NCBI GenBank assembly: GCA_047618565.1
Contig: JBLHKW010000005.1
Coordinates: forward strand, 1-57,961
From: JBLHKW01 sp047618565
Lineage (GTDB): Bacteria; Planctomycetota; UBA1135; GCA-002686595
Direction of reading: 5' to 3'
Length of the DNA stretch: 57,961 nt
The notes under the pieces were generated by a model that was given only the letters and a program-made list of their open reading frames with translations, was not told where the DNA came from and searched no databases. A program made the translations under genes and the position numbers. Shown here one piece after another: positions 43,946 through 53,116 of this stretch. Numbering within the stretch: position 1 is the stretch's first letter; each line of letters opens with the position of its first letter.

Positions 43946-45616
43946 TCAATCGCCCTGGCACAGCTCGTCCAGCCACTTCGCGGCGCCGTCACACCACCAC
44001 TCCCACTGATTGGCCACTTCGCGCTCGTTCGCGTCGTGTGCCGCGCGCACCCTGAGCTCGCGTTCGAGCTCGTTCGTCGCAAGGTAACGGTCGAGATCCG
44101 CTGGACGCGCGTCGGCGACGGCCAGAACGGCTCCCATGATCGCCACGCAGCTGCGACGCAGCTCGTCCATGTCGAGCATGTCCATGCGGTCGAGGCTCGT
44201 GTGGTAGGTGAAATCGGTGAAATGCCACAGCAGCACGGCCGGAATCTCGCGCCTCAGGAAGACGTCGTGATCGCTGCCGCCTTCCCACGGGTTCTCCGAC
44301 GTGGCCCAGCCGCCCACGGCTCTGCCGACGTCCACCAGGGCTGTGCGAGCGATCAGGGCCAGGCCGTTGGGCCGCAGGTCTTCCTCGTCCACCGCGCCCG
44401 CGCCCCACGGCGTGTGGTCATCCGGTTCCAGGGGCACCAGCGCGCCCGGATCCTGCATGCGCTCAAGCAGGGCGATCGCGCCGGTCTGCTCGAAGGATTG
44501 CCCGAGCATGTCCGCCGAAATACCCGCGATGACCTCGCGATCCGTGTGCTCGAGGAAGAGCTCCGATTGCTGGATCTCATCGCCGATCACGAAGACGATC
44601 GTGCGTGCCGGCCAATCGAGCTTTTTGCTGCGCAGGAGCTGCACGAGTGAACAGGCGGACTCGACGACGCCCGCGACGCCGCTGGCATTGTCGCCTGCGC
44701 CCGGTTCCTGGGCGTGACTCGCGATGACGACAGCTTCTCCGGGCAGGCTGCTTCCGCGCACCGCCGCGACGAGGGTGCGCAGGCGCGTCCCGCCGAATTC
44801 GACCCCCGCCGTCAGGGACACGGTGGTTCCGAAGGAGAGCGACGACGCGCGCTCGATGGCACGACGGCTGCGCGGTGAGATCTGTGCCACCGGCAACGTG
44901 GTCCCGGCCGGGATCGTCGAGAAGCGGATGGCATCCTCGTGTCGGCGCTGGCCAGTCGGGTCGATCGTGAACGGGTGCAGCGCGGATGACAGCAGTCCGA
45001 GCGCGCCGCGTTTCGTCGCGCGCCGGATCAGGCTCCGTGAGATCGGTGCGCCGGTGACGAGCACTGTGCCGGTCTGGACATCCTCGAGGGTGAAAACCGG
45101 CCGTCCCAGGATGTCCGCCGCCGGCGCGTTGACCGGGAGCATGGTCCGGTCGCGATCCCCGGGTTGGGAGAATGCGTGCAGGACGCGTGCCTCGCCTTCC
45201 ACGCGCAGGGTGACACAGCCGCTGCGGGGGGTCCACGAGGGCTGGCGCATCTCCGTGTCGAGGAAGACCAGCTCCAGCTCCTCGGACTCGCCGAATCCCG
45301 CCGCGCTCAGGCGAGCCTCGACGCGTTCGAGCGTCGCGCGGTATCCCTCGCCGCCGGGCGTGCGGTACCAGCCGTCGATGTAGGCTGCGTCCTGCAGGGC
45401 CTGCTCGGGATCGAACGCTTCCATCAGGCTCGAGATGAAACGCGCCGGTCCGCTGGTTCCCGCCGCGACCTCAGGGCCCAGGTGGCGGGCCGTGAGCTCG
45501 GCTGTTCGACCGTCACGCGCCCCGGGCGCGGCCATTGCTGTCGTGGACAGAACCTCGCCAGCTCCGGGTAGGAACAGCAGGCAGGTGCCCAGGGTACACA
45601 GCGATGAGAGGATCAT
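43946..45616 (-). CDS. Secreted M28-family aminopeptidase
   Basis: A 556-residue protein from ATG 45616 with GGAGGAG upstream and an N-terminal signal peptide (~residues 1-30). A PA-like insert lies around 140-230. The M28 zinc site is visible: ASHAQEPGAGDNASGVAG near 298-316 with His and Asp ligands, IGDEIQQSE with the catalytic Glu, SADMLGQS with an Asp ligand and TYHTSLDRMDM with the last His. It should remove N-terminal residues from peptides in the periplasm or outside the cell. Confidence 0.82.
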   Translation of the reverse strand: MILSSLCTLGTCLLFLPGAGEVLSTTAMAAPGARDGRTAELTARHLGPEVAAGTSGPARFISSLMEAFDPEQALQDAAYIDGWYRTPGGEGYRATLERVEARLSAAGFGESEELELVFLDTEMRQPSWTPRSGCVTLRVEGEARVLHAFSQPGDRDRTMLPVNAPAADILGRPVFTLEDVQTGTVLVTGAPISRSLIRRATKRGALGLLSSALHPFTIDPTGQRRHEDAIRFSTIPAGTTLPVAQISPRSRRAIERASSLSFGTTVSLTAGVEFGGTRLRTLVAAVRGSSLPGEAVVIASHAQEPGAGDNASGVAGVVESACSLVQLLRSKKLDWPARTIVFVIGDEIQQSELFLEHTDREVIAGISADMLGQSFEQTGAIALLERMQDPGALVPLEPDDHTPWGAGAVDEEDLRPNGLALIARTALVDVGRAVGGWATSENPWEGGSDHDVFLRREIPAVLLWHFTDFTYHTSLDRMDMLDMDELRRSCVAIMGAVLAVADARPADLDRYLATNELERELRVRAAHDANEREVANQWEWWCDGAAKWLDELCQGD

Positions 45617-45740
45617 TTGGCGCCTAGGCTCCTCCGTCGAACCGGAATACAGCCCACTGCGCGGCGCTTCCGTCGCGATCTCGTTCCGGCTGTCATGACC
45701 AGTATGTCATCATGGGCTTCCGGTGGCCAGCGCAACTGCC

Positions 45741-45769
45741 CTCTTGGGCCACCAAGGCCCGCCCAAGAG
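45741..45769 (-). terminator. Stem-loop after the GTPase pair
   Basis: CTCTTGGGC and GCCCAAGAG pair perfectly around an 11-nt loop, downstream of the second GTPase stop. No U-run follows, so intrinsic termination is uncertain. Confidence 0.35.
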
Positions 45770-45806
45770 CATTCCGGGGGGGCTTAAGACCGCCCGTTCG
45801 CAGTTA

Positions 45807-47579
45807 TCACGAACTGCTCGGCGCGCTATCTGTCCCGAGAATCTCGGAACGCCACTGGTCCTCTACTCCGCAGAGCTGTTCAAGAGCGGCGCGCTTTTTT
45901 GTGATTTGTTCGTGAGCCTCATCGAGGGCCTGGTCCAGGGTCCTCCCCAGGGACTCCGAAGCGCCTGCACGCACCTCGCTGAGGAGTGTGGCGCTGCGGC
46001 CACGGAGTGCGAGCCGGACCACGGTCCGCCCGACGAACAACCACGCCATCAGGATCAGCACAGCGTTCACGAGGAAGTCGATACCGACGTATGCACCTTC
46101 CTGAAAACCGATCAGTGCGCGCCAGACGATCCAGCCTGCGAATCCGTACACGGGTAGGTCGACGAGCATGCGCAGTGCCCACGGCGCGGAACGCTCCGCG
46201 GCACGCAACAGGTCGCGCTCGAGCAACTGCTGCCAGGCCTCGGACAGGGCCTGATCCGCGCGTTCGGCCAGGGCGCGGCCGGTAGGTACCCAGGGTGGGT
46301 TGCCGGCTCTCCCGTCCGCCTCGCCCGACGTGCCAGCGAGTGCGATGGCTCGCAGGCGTGCCTCCGAAAGATCCTGTCGGTACCAGGCTTCGAGTTCGGT
46401 CGATCCGGGCAAGAGTCCAGCCGTGTCCTGAAACTGTCGCTCGCGCCAGGCGTCCCGTGCCTTGTCGGCGGCGACGGCACCGGCCGCCGCGCCCGCGGCA
46501 ACCAGCGGGTGTCGGCGAGCGAGCGCCACCCCGGCAGAGAGCCCCAGCGCCGCAAGGCCGCCGGCGCGCAGTGCCCAGCCACCGGGACCGTCCCAGCGCC
46601 GGGCAGTTTCGTTCCACAGCATGGCGCGCAGCTGCGCAGCGCGCAGTGCGAGGCGCGTCGCTGCCTCGCGGTCGACCCGTTGCCCCCACTCGCCGATGCC
46701 GGCCCGCAGGGAGCTCTCAAGGGTCTCGAAGTCCGTGCGTGTCGTGTTTTGTATTGCCGCGAAGCAGTGTGCCAGATGGGCGGTCGTGCCGATCGCATTG
46801 TGTCTGCGCACGCGGCCGATGACGCCGTCCAGGACGAGTGCACGCAACTGATCGCATAGCTCCTCCCAGCCCGGCGTCTGCGGCTGGCTCTGCGCGGCGC
46901 GCGCACTGGTGGCCAGGACGACCGCGTCGGGACTGGCCCAACGTTCGCGCGCCAGCTCGCGCAGCATGCCGAGGAGCTCGCTCTGTGCATCCTCAGTCAG
47001 CTCGTCCGCACGGTTGAGGACGACCAGCAATCCCCTGCGGCCCGCGAAATGCTCGACGAAGGATACGGACGAGAGCTCGCTCACGGACTGGCGGTGCGTC
47101 ACCACGACCAGCACGTCCGAGCGTGCCGCCAGGGCAGCGACGACGTCGCGGTGCTCCGCGGCGACGCTGTTGATGTCCGGCGCGTCGATGAGGATCTGCT
47201 CGCTCCACGGTCCACCACCGTCGGGATCGTAGTCCACCACATCCGGCGCGCCGCCAGGCAGGCGCTCGAGCAGCTCGCGCAGGTCCGCGTCGCGCGGGCG
47301 ATAGACCACGGGCACGCTGGTCGTCGGGCGCGCGTTGCCCTCGCGGGCGATGCGCTGGCCGACGAGCGCGTTCAGCAGGGTCGACTTGCCCGCACCGGTA
47401 GCTCCGACGAGCGTGATCACGGCCGCACGCCGCACGCGCGTTAGCTGATGCTCGAGGTCCGTGAACAGCTCATCGATCGCGTGCCTCTCTGCCTGCACCG
47501 CGTGCAGGTCGGAGACCCTCGAGAGATCCCGGTTCAGGTCATCGCGCAGGTTTTCGAGCGATCGGCTGACGTCATTCAC
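45807..47579 (-). CDS. Dynamin-like membrane GTPase, second of a pair
   Basis: A 590-residue protein from GTG 47579, overlapping the first GTPase by GTGA. P-loop GATGAGKST near residue 56, switch region DAPDINS (in place of DxxG) and LNRADEL as G4. Helical, Arg/Ala-rich middle; hydrophobic segments near 300-340 and 490-550 (VYGFAGWIVW, NAVLILMAWLFVG) suggest membrane insertion. Paired bacterial dynamin-like proteins remodel or repair membranes; that role here is inferred from pairing and architecture. Confidence 0.75.
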   Translation of the reverse strand: MNDVSRSLENLRDDLNRDLSRVSDLHAVQAERHAIDELFTDLEHQLTRVRRAAVITLVGATGAGKSTLLNALVGQRIAREGNARPTTSVPVVYRPRDADLRELLERLPGGAPDVVDYDPDGGGPWSEQILIDAPDINSVAAEHRDVVAALAARSDVLVVVTHRQSVSELSSVSFVEHFAGRRGLLVVLNRADELTEDAQSELLGMLRELARERWASPDAVVLATSARAAQSQPQTPGWEELCDQLRALVLDGVIGRVRRHNAIGTTAHLAHCFAAIQNTTRTDFETLESSLRAGIGEWGQRVDREAATRLALRAAQLRAMLWNETARRWDGPGGWALRAGGLAALGLSAGVALARRHPLVAAGAAAGAVAADKARDAWRERQFQDTAGLLPGSTELEAWYRQDLSEARLRAIALAGTSGEADGRAGNPPWVPTGRALAERADQALSEAWQQLLERDLLRAAERSAPWALRMLVDLPVYGFAGWIVWRALIGFQEGAYVGIDFLVNAVLILMAWLFVGRTVVRLALRGRSATLLSEVRAGASESLGRTLDQALDEAHEQITKKRAALEQLCGVEDQWRSEILGTDSAPSSS

Positions 47580-49408
47580 GACGGTCGACTCCAGTTCAGT
47601 GCCTCTGTGAGTGCGCGCAGCTTGCGCGCACGTTGCGCGCCCTCGGCACGCCTTCGTTCCAACTGGGTTGAGCTGCGCGGCAGGGCTGCGCTGATCAGGT
47701 GCTGCGCCAGGCGTCCGCCACGCAGTTCGCGCCAGCGTTCGCGGGCGCGCTTTGCGACCTGGGTCCCGAGCAGTTTCGAGACGCGCTCCGCAAGCAGGGT
47801 CGAGAGCGCCCCCACACCGCCAACGGCGATGTCGAGGCCCAGGCCCCCTGTCTGAAAGATGACGATGCCCGCGGCCATCGCAGGCAACAGGTGGACCGTG
47901 TCGATCGCGAACTGGAAGATCCACTCGTTGCGATGCTGCTCGAGCTCCGACTCGATCTGGGTCTCGCAGGCTTCCTGGAAGGCGCGCAGCACCTCGGGGT
48001 CCGCGTCGAGAGACTCGTGCGCCCTTTCACGTGCTGCCTCGCATGCATCCGGGGCCAGGTCGTGATCCAGCGCTTCGGCGAGTTCGGGGTCCAGGGCGTC
48101 GAGGCGCCCGGCACGTATCCAGAACGGTCCACTGGTGTTGAACTCCAGGGACAGGTCCTCGAAGAAGGGCGACCAGGCCGGTTCCAGTGCGGCCAGCTCG
48201 ACGCTGCGCAGGGTGGCGGCGGAGTTCTGCGTCTGATCATTGCCGGCCATCCAGGGCAGGCGTGCAATCTGCTCGCCGAAGAACAGCCCCGAGCGCCGGA
48301 CGAAGGTTCGGATGCCACCGCTGACGAGTTTCGGTCGGCGGTCGAGGACGGCGCGGAAGGCGTCGAGGAAGGGCGCCATCGGCATGGCCCGACGGGCGAT
48401 GTCATGTCCCAGGCGCAGGGCGCGCTCGCCCAGGGCAGCCGTGAGCTCCTGGGCCAGCTCGCACTCCGCTTGCAGTGCGCTCGCGACGGAGTCCAGATCG
48501 CGCACCAGTTCTCCGGTCGAGGACTCGAGCGCGCGCGCCTTGAGTTCCTCGCCGCGGCTGTGCGTACGCAACCACTCGCCCAAGCTGATCTGGTCTGCGC
48601 CCTGCTGCAGGGCTATCGGACTGAGCTGCGCGCCCGAGCGCTGGACCTCGATGTCGAAGGGCGCGTGGAAGATCCCCACCGGATCGGAGCCGAGGTCCTC
48701 GGCCAGCTTGGCCGCGTGCTCGCTCGTCACCTCCTCCGTGATCGACTCGTTGTAGACCAGTAGCCACGGGCGCTCGTGTGCCAGCCAGCCCTCGAGGAAG
48801 GCGACCACCTCCTTGTTCTGGTAGGTGTGGCGCGTAACGACCACTATCGCCAAGTCGCAGACCTTGAGCAGTGACTCGCTGGCGAGGCGATTGTCGACCA
48901 GGATGCTGTCGAAGTCCGGCGTGTCGATCAGGAGCAGATCGTCGGAGAACTCGAGCGACTCCACCAGCAGTAGCTCGGCCGGATCGCCCGCGGCTTCCGT
49001 GGCGGCGAGCACTCCGTCCTCGTCGGGTTTCGTGCGCCGCAACGGAAAACGCGCGAGGGTCGGCTCGCGCTCCATCGAGGCGGCCAGTTCCGGATGGCAG
49101 ACCCCGATGAGGTGCCGTGTCGCTCCGCCGCGGGGCAGCGATGGGCTCAGGGTGCGTCCCGCAAGGGAGTTGAAGAGCGCCGACTTGCCCCCGTTATTGG
49201 GGCCGACGATTCCAACCACGAGATGCCCGTGGGCGCCCGCCGTGCGCGGCAGCAGATCGCGCTGGAGTCGATCAAGGGCGCGCCTCGCCCTGGCTTCCCA
49301 GGGCCGTTGATCGGCCTTACGCCCAGCGGACGGCGCTTGCCCCTGCACCAGCAGGGCCTGCAGGAGCTGCTGGATGTCGCGCAGGCGCTCGGGGATGTCG
49401 TCTCGCAT
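47576..49408 (-). CDS. Dynamin-like membrane GTPase, first of a pair
   Basis: About 610 residues from ATG 49408 (GTG 49423 is in frame). P-loop GPNNGGKSALFNSL near residue 69, DTPDFDS as G3, and YNES where NKxD is expected, so G4 is unusual. The C-terminal part has a hydrophobic hairpin (LLPAMAAGIVIFQTGG, DIAVGGVGALSTLL) and a basic tail. It differs strongly from its partner, as in heteromeric bacterial dynamin pairs. Both are likely translated from one mRNA. Confidence 0.75.
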   Translation of the reverse strand: MRDDIPERLRDIQQLLQALLVQGQAPSAGRKADQRPWEARARRALDRLQRDLLPRTAGAHGHLVVGIVGPNNGGKSALFNSLAGRTLSPSLPRGGATRHLIGVCHPELAASMEREPTLARFPLRRTKPDEDGVLAATEAAGDPAELLLVESLEFSDDLLLIDTPDFDSILVDNRLASESLLKVCDLAIVVVTRHTYQNKEVVAFLEGWLAHERPWLLVYNESITEEVTSEHAAKLAEDLGSDPVGIFHAPFDIEVQRSGAQLSPIALQQGADQISLGEWLRTHSRGEELKARALESSTGELVRDLDSVASALQAECELAQELTAALGERALRLGHDIARRAMPMAPFLDAFRAVLDRRPKLVSGGIRTFVRRSGLFFGEQIARLPWMAGNDQTQNSAATLRSVELAALEPAWSPFFEDLSLEFNTSGPFWIRAGRLDALDPELAEALDHDLAPDACEAARERAHESLDADPEVLRAFQEACETQIESELEQHRNEWIFQFAIDTVHLLPAMAAGIVIFQTGGLGLDIAVGGVGALSTLLAERVSKLLGTQVAKRARERWRELRGGRLAQHLISAALPRSSTQLERRRAEGAQRARKLRALTEALNWSRPS

Positions 49409-49507
49409 CGGGGGGGGCGGCACCCGTCAGTGCAGCAGCCTGTTATTGGGAACCGGACGCGCGTGTTTTCGCGCCGACCCAGAGCTTCGCCTGCCGGGGC
49501 CTCGAGA

Positions 49508-51250
49508 TCACGGCCTTTCCCCCATCTCCCCCACGCTGTCCAGCCGCGCTTCGAGCTCGGCGGCCAGTTCGCTACCACGGGCCATGAGCTGCGCCAGCTG
49601 AGCCCTGGCCTGGGGTAGGCGTTCGAGCTGGGCCAGGGCCAGGGCCATGTTGAAGCGCGTCTGGTCGTGGCTTTTATCGAGGGCCAGGGCGCGCTCATAA
49701 CACTCGAACGCGCCCTGTGCGTCCCCCATGCGGTGCAGGGCGAGTCCCAGCTGACGGTGGGCCTCGAAGGACTTCGGGTCCGATGCGGTCGCGTTCCGGA
49801 ATGCCTCGGCGGCGCCCTTCAGGTCTCCCTGGCCGAGGCGTGCCATGCCGCGCGTGAGCAGGAAATCGACCGGAGAGATCGTCTGCACCTCGACCAGCGA
49901 GAGTCGGAGCTCGCGCGCGGGTGCGTCGAGACCACGCCGCTCGAAACGTTGTGCCAGACCGCGCGCATCGAACTCCGCGGCGGGCGCAGCCCAGATGCCG
50001 GGGAAAGGGGTGGCGGCGGCGAGGGATCCATCGGCATCGATCTGCGCCAGGTCTGCGATCACCTGCGCTGCATCGACGGGTCCGCGATAAACGGCGATGA
50101 GCTGGCCATCTGCGTCGATAAGGAAGCTCGACGGCAGGGCAAGGCGCTCCTCGCTATCGATCACCGATCCGGCCAGCACGTCGAGCACCGAGATTGCTTC
50201 GGGCGTGGCGAAGCCGCTCGAGTAGGGCCAACCGAGGCGCTCGAGGCGCTGCGCGGCAGCTGCTTGGTCCGCGGGTTCGTCGACGGACAGGGCCAGCACG
50301 TTGATGCCGGCGCTCCCGAGCGCTGCCGACCCGTCGCGCAGCTGTGCAAGTTCCGCGATGCAAGGCGCGCACCACTGCGCCCACAGGAGCACGAGGATGG
50401 GGGCTCCGGTTCCCGAGCCACCATCGCGCTTCACGCCCAGGAACCTGGCCGCGCGTCCGTCCTTCGTGCGCACGGAGAGTGCAGGAACCGGACGCGGGCT
50501 ACTGAGGATGACCCGCGCAGCACCGGCCGTGCCCGGGGCGGCGGGAGGCTCGCCCTCCACGGCGATCGGCGGGCCCGACCGGTCGGGTTCGGCCGCAGCG
50601 GTCCCGCTGCCCTCGACCAGTACGAAGCGCCCGGCGCCCTGGATGCCCTCGAAGATCTCGCGCTGCCCGCCCGGCCAGTGCACGACACAGCCGGCGACCG
50701 TCGCCGTGCCGATCCCGAAATGGAGCCACGCCCCGGCCTGGGAGAGGATGCCCTCGCCCGCGCGCCGCGTGCGCGTCAGCGCTGGCCAGGGCGCGCCGTC
50801 GAGCTGAAGCTCGACGCGCGCTCCGATCCCATCCCGATTCGTGGCCGTTCCCACAGGTCGGATCGCCACCGATCGCGTGACAGGCAACTCATTGCGCAGC
50901 AGGCGCAGGCGCGGGCCGGAGCGTGAGCTGAGCCACAGGTCCAGATCCCCGTCGTGGTCCCAGTCGAGCGCGACCGCCGCCCGCCCGTCCTGGTTCAGGT
51001 CGAGCCCACTGATGGCCGAGATGTTCGCGAAGCCAGGTTTCGAACCCTCGCTGTCCGTGCTCGGAGCGCCGCTCGGCCCCGTGTTCAGGTATGCGCAGTT
51101 GCGCTCGTTGCCGCTCCAGGAATAGCCGCGTCGCAAGGACTTGCTCAGGGCCGACCATCCGGCGGCGTAGGCCGAGGGCTCCCCACCCGGCGTGCTTGCA
51201 TCCCGATCTCCGAGCGGTGATTGCGACACGACCTGTCGCCAGAAGAAGCT
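49508..51250 (-). CDS. Downstream part of the UGA-interrupted FG-GAP/UnbV protein: UnbV, redoxin and TPR domains
   Basis: This open frame continues in phase directly after UGA 51251-51253 for 580 codons and belongs with the upstream part. In the joined numbering: the end of the FG-GAP region (WDHDGDLDLWLSS), UnbV/ASPIC near 739 (RDGIGARVELQL, VVHWPGGQ), a thioredoxin-like domain with WCAPC near 886-890, and TPR repeats near 1050-1130. Read alone it could only start at GTG 51229, which lies inside the post-UGA hairpin with no good Shine-Dalgarno. Fusion of UnbV to a TlpA-like redoxin suggests a redox or oxidative-folding role. Confidence 0.7.
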   Translation of the reverse strand, partial: SFFWRQVVSQSPLGDRDASTPGGEPSAYAAGWSALSKSLRRGYSWSGNERNCAYLNTGPSGAPSTDSEGSKPGFANISAISGLDLNQDGRAAVALDWDHDGDLDLWLSSRSGPRLRLLRNELPVTRSVAIRPVGTATNRDGIGARVELQLDGAPWPALTRTRRAGEGILSQAGAWLHFGIGTATVAGCVVHWPGGQREIFEGIQGAGRFVLVEGSGTAAAEPDRSGPPIAVEGEPPAAPGTAGAARVILSSPRPVPALSVRTKDGRAARFLGVKRDGGSGTGAPILVLLWAQWCAPCIAELAQLRDGSAALGSAGINVLALSVDEPADQAAAAQRLERLGWPYSSGFATPEAISVLDVLAGSVIDSEERLALPSSFLIDADGQLIAVYRGPVDAAQVIADLAQIDADGSLAAATPFPGIWAAPAAEFDARGLAQRFERRGLDAPARELRLSLVEVQTISPVDFLLTRGMARLGQGDLKGAAEAFRNATASDPKSFEAHRQLGLALHRMGDAQGAFECYERALALDKSHDQTRFNMALALAQLERLPQARAQLAQLMARGSELAAELEARLDSVGEMGERP

Positions 51251-51253
51251 TCA
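51223..51253 (-). promoter_or_regulatory. In-frame UGA followed by SECIS-like hairpin
   Basis: Codons read DDDL-UGA-SFFWRQ. Eleven nt after the UGA a perfect 6-bp stem GCGACA/UGUCGC (51223-51239) closes loop GGUCG, which lies at +18 to +22. In E. coli fdhF the SelB-binding GGUC loop lies at +19 to +22, with CAGGUC around it in both. Arg is encoded by the uncommon CGA, as the stem requires. Candidate selenocysteine insertion element; a simple nonsense change is the alternative. Confidence 0.5.
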
Positions 51254-53038
51254 CAAGTCGTCGTCGCGCTGTCCCGTGATCATCCCGTTTGGCACGAAGA
51301 CGTCGAGGCGTCCATCGCTGTTGACATCGAACAGGATCGAGCCCCATGCCCAGCGACCCATTCCGGCTCCGCCGCCGTCCGTGACGTCCACGAAACGCTG
51401 CCCGTCGACGTTCCGGAACAGCGTGTTGCCGCGCGCGTGCCGTTGCAGCGCATCGCGTGCCTGCGCGTCCGCTGCCGGCTGGAAGACCTGCTCGCCGGCG
51501 ATGCGCCCACCGGCCGCCGAGAACATGTTGCTGACAAAGAGGTCCTCCCAGCCGTCGTTGTCCACGTCGCCCCAGGAGACGCCCATCCCGGCCGAGATGT
51601 CCTCGACCCCGAGTTCGGCCGCGACGTCACTGAAGACGCCGTCCGTGTTCCGGTAGAGGTTGTTGCGCCCGAAGTCATTCGCGACGTAGAGATCTGCGTC
51701 ACCGTCGTGGTCGTAGTCGGCCCAGGCGGCCGCGAAGCTGAAACGACGGTTGTTCTGGTCGAGCCCGGCCTCGGCCGTGACGTCGATGAAACCCAGGTCG
51801 CCATCGTTACGTAGCAGCAGGTTCCCCTGGCCGTTGTTGGCGTCGTGGTAAGGGAGCGGCGTGGCCGAGTCGTCGTAGGGCGAGACGTATCCGCAGGCGT
51901 AGATATCGAGGTCCCCGTCCAGGTCGAAGTCCGCCGCGGCGAGCGAGGTCGTCGTCGACGCGGGCAGTCTGCTCTGCAGCTCGAAGTGGCCCTTCCCGTT
52001 CCCGCGCAGGACGAGGATCTCGATTGTCGTCGCCACGGCCAGGTCCACGTGCTCGTCCGCGTCCAGGTGCAGCATCAGGGCGCTCGCGCTGCGGTCGAGG
52101 AAGTTGGCACCGCTCGTGGCGGAGATGTCTGTCAGTACCCCGTCCGCGCGGGACAGGAAGACCCGGTTTGGCAGGCCGCCGGGCTGGCACAGGTAGAGGT
52201 CCTCCCAGCCATCTCCGTTGATGTCCGCGAAGGCGAAACCCTGGTGCCCGAGCAAGCCCGTGCCCAGCAGGCTGTCGAGGCGCCGACGCCAGTCTCCGAG
52301 TCCGCGCTCGCAGGCCTCGGGGAGCGCCTCGGCGAAGGCAGACGTGGTCCTGTCGACGAATGCGGGGCGCGTGCTCGCGAGGCGCGCGCGCTCCTCCTCG
52401 AGCCAGTGGAACTCCGACAGGCGCGAGTGGCCGTCGGGGCTACGGGTCCAGCGTACGCGCCAGATCGAATTCCGCTCGACGCGCTCGTCGGAGAGCTCCT
52501 GAAATGCCGTCGCGCGAACGTCGGTCCAGGCCTGCGCGAGATCCCCATCGGGCGTGGATTCGATGGCCACGATCTTGAGTGCGACACGGACTGCGCCGCC
52601 CGCGCTGTAGGCCTCCAGCTCCGAACGCAGGTGCGCGCGGCTGCGCGTCGTCGGGGCCGCCAGGTCGCCACCCGCGGTCGCGCGGCGCGTGACCGTGATT
52701 GCGCCTCGGTCGAATACCGGCATCCATTCCCGGGTGCGCCGGTCCTGGTAGAGCACGGCGGGCCCGTCGTCCGTTGATTGCTCGGCCTCGCGCGCCACGA
52801 GCAGCTCCCGAAGCGCCGTGGTCCACTCCGCGACCTGGGCCTCACCACTCCAGGCCCCGTCGATCCTGTCGCGCCCATCGAGCGCCGTGGCGAGAGCCGG
52901 TCCCAGCGGGCCGTCCGACTCCCCCGGCAGGGTCTCCAGCGCAGCCTGGGTCCCAGCGGGTGCCTGCGGCGTACGGGCGCCGGCGGCGCGCTGCTGGAGC
53001 GGCAGGAGGAATGGAAGGATCAGGAGTGGCTGGAACAT
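51251..53038 (-). CDS. FG-GAP/CRTAC1-type protein, upstream part ending at in-frame UGA
   Basis: A 595-residue reading frame from ATG 53038 with a short signal peptide (LLILPFLLPLQQRAAGA). Residues ~50-230 form a unique domain. From ~250 on, FG-GAP beta-propeller repeats with calcium-binding loops (FADINGDGWEDLYL, FDLDGDLDIYACG, YDHDGDADLYVAN, GDVDNDGWEDLFVS, FDVNSDGRLDVFV). The propeller is cut before its last blades by UGA at codon 596; they resume in the same frame. Translated through, the protein has 1176 residues with UnbV, redoxin and TPR domains. Confidence 0.8.
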   Translation of the reverse strand: MFQPLLILPFLLPLQQRAAGARTPQAPAGTQAALETLPGESDGPLGPALATALDGRDRIDGAWSGEAQVAEWTTALRELLVAREAEQSTDDGPAVLYQDRRTREWMPVFDRGAITVTRRATAGGDLAAPTTRSRAHLRSELEAYSAGGAVRVALKIVAIESTPDGDLAQAWTDVRATAFQELSDERVERNSIWRVRWTRSPDGHSRLSEFHWLEEERARLASTRPAFVDRTTSAFAEALPEACERGLGDWRRRLDSLLGTGLLGHQGFAFADINGDGWEDLYLCQPGGLPNRVFLSRADGVLTDISATSGANFLDRSASALMLHLDADEHVDLAVATTIEILVLRGNGKGHFELQSRLPASTTTSLAAADFDLDGDLDIYACGYVSPYDDSATPLPYHDANNGQGNLLLRNDGDLGFIDVTAEAGLDQNNRRFSFAAAWADYDHDGDADLYVANDFGRNNLYRNTDGVFSDVAAELGVEDISAGMGVSWGDVDNDGWEDLFVSNMFSAAGGRIAGEQVFQPAADAQARDALQRHARGNTLFRNVDGQRFVDVTDGGGAGMGRWAWGSILFDVNSDGRLDVFVPNGMITGQRDDDL

Positions 53039-53067
53039 CGGTTGGAGTCGGCGCTACGCCGAGCGAG

Positions 53068-53073
53068 AGTATA
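53068..53073 (-). promoter_or_regulatory. -10-like TATACT of the FG-GAP gene
   Basis: TATACT on the minus strand, ~29 nt before ATG 53038; it is back-to-back with the moaA promoter. Confidence 0.45.
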
Positions 53074-53102
53074 GCGCGGGGCGTGTTCCGGGCGGAACTT
53101 GA

Positions 53103-53108
53103 TAGAAT
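53103..53108 (+). promoter_or_regulatory. -10-like TAGAAT of moaA
   Basis: TAGAAT ends 8 nt before ATG 53117, predicting a leaderless or nearly leaderless moaA mRNA. No molybdenum-cofactor riboswitch fits in this short gap. Confidence 0.45.
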
Positions 53109-53116
53109 GCGACGGC

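Noticed and set aside
49508..51229. Separate gene starting at GTG 51229
   Set aside because: The start lies inside the post-UGA hairpin without a Shine-Dalgarno sequence, would begin mid-domain, and the frame is continuous with the upstream part apart from one UGA.
51181..51260. Sequencing-error frameshift between the two FG-GAP halves
   Set aside because: Both halves are in the same frame, so an indel is not needed; only a single-base substitution error could explain the UGA, which remains possible.
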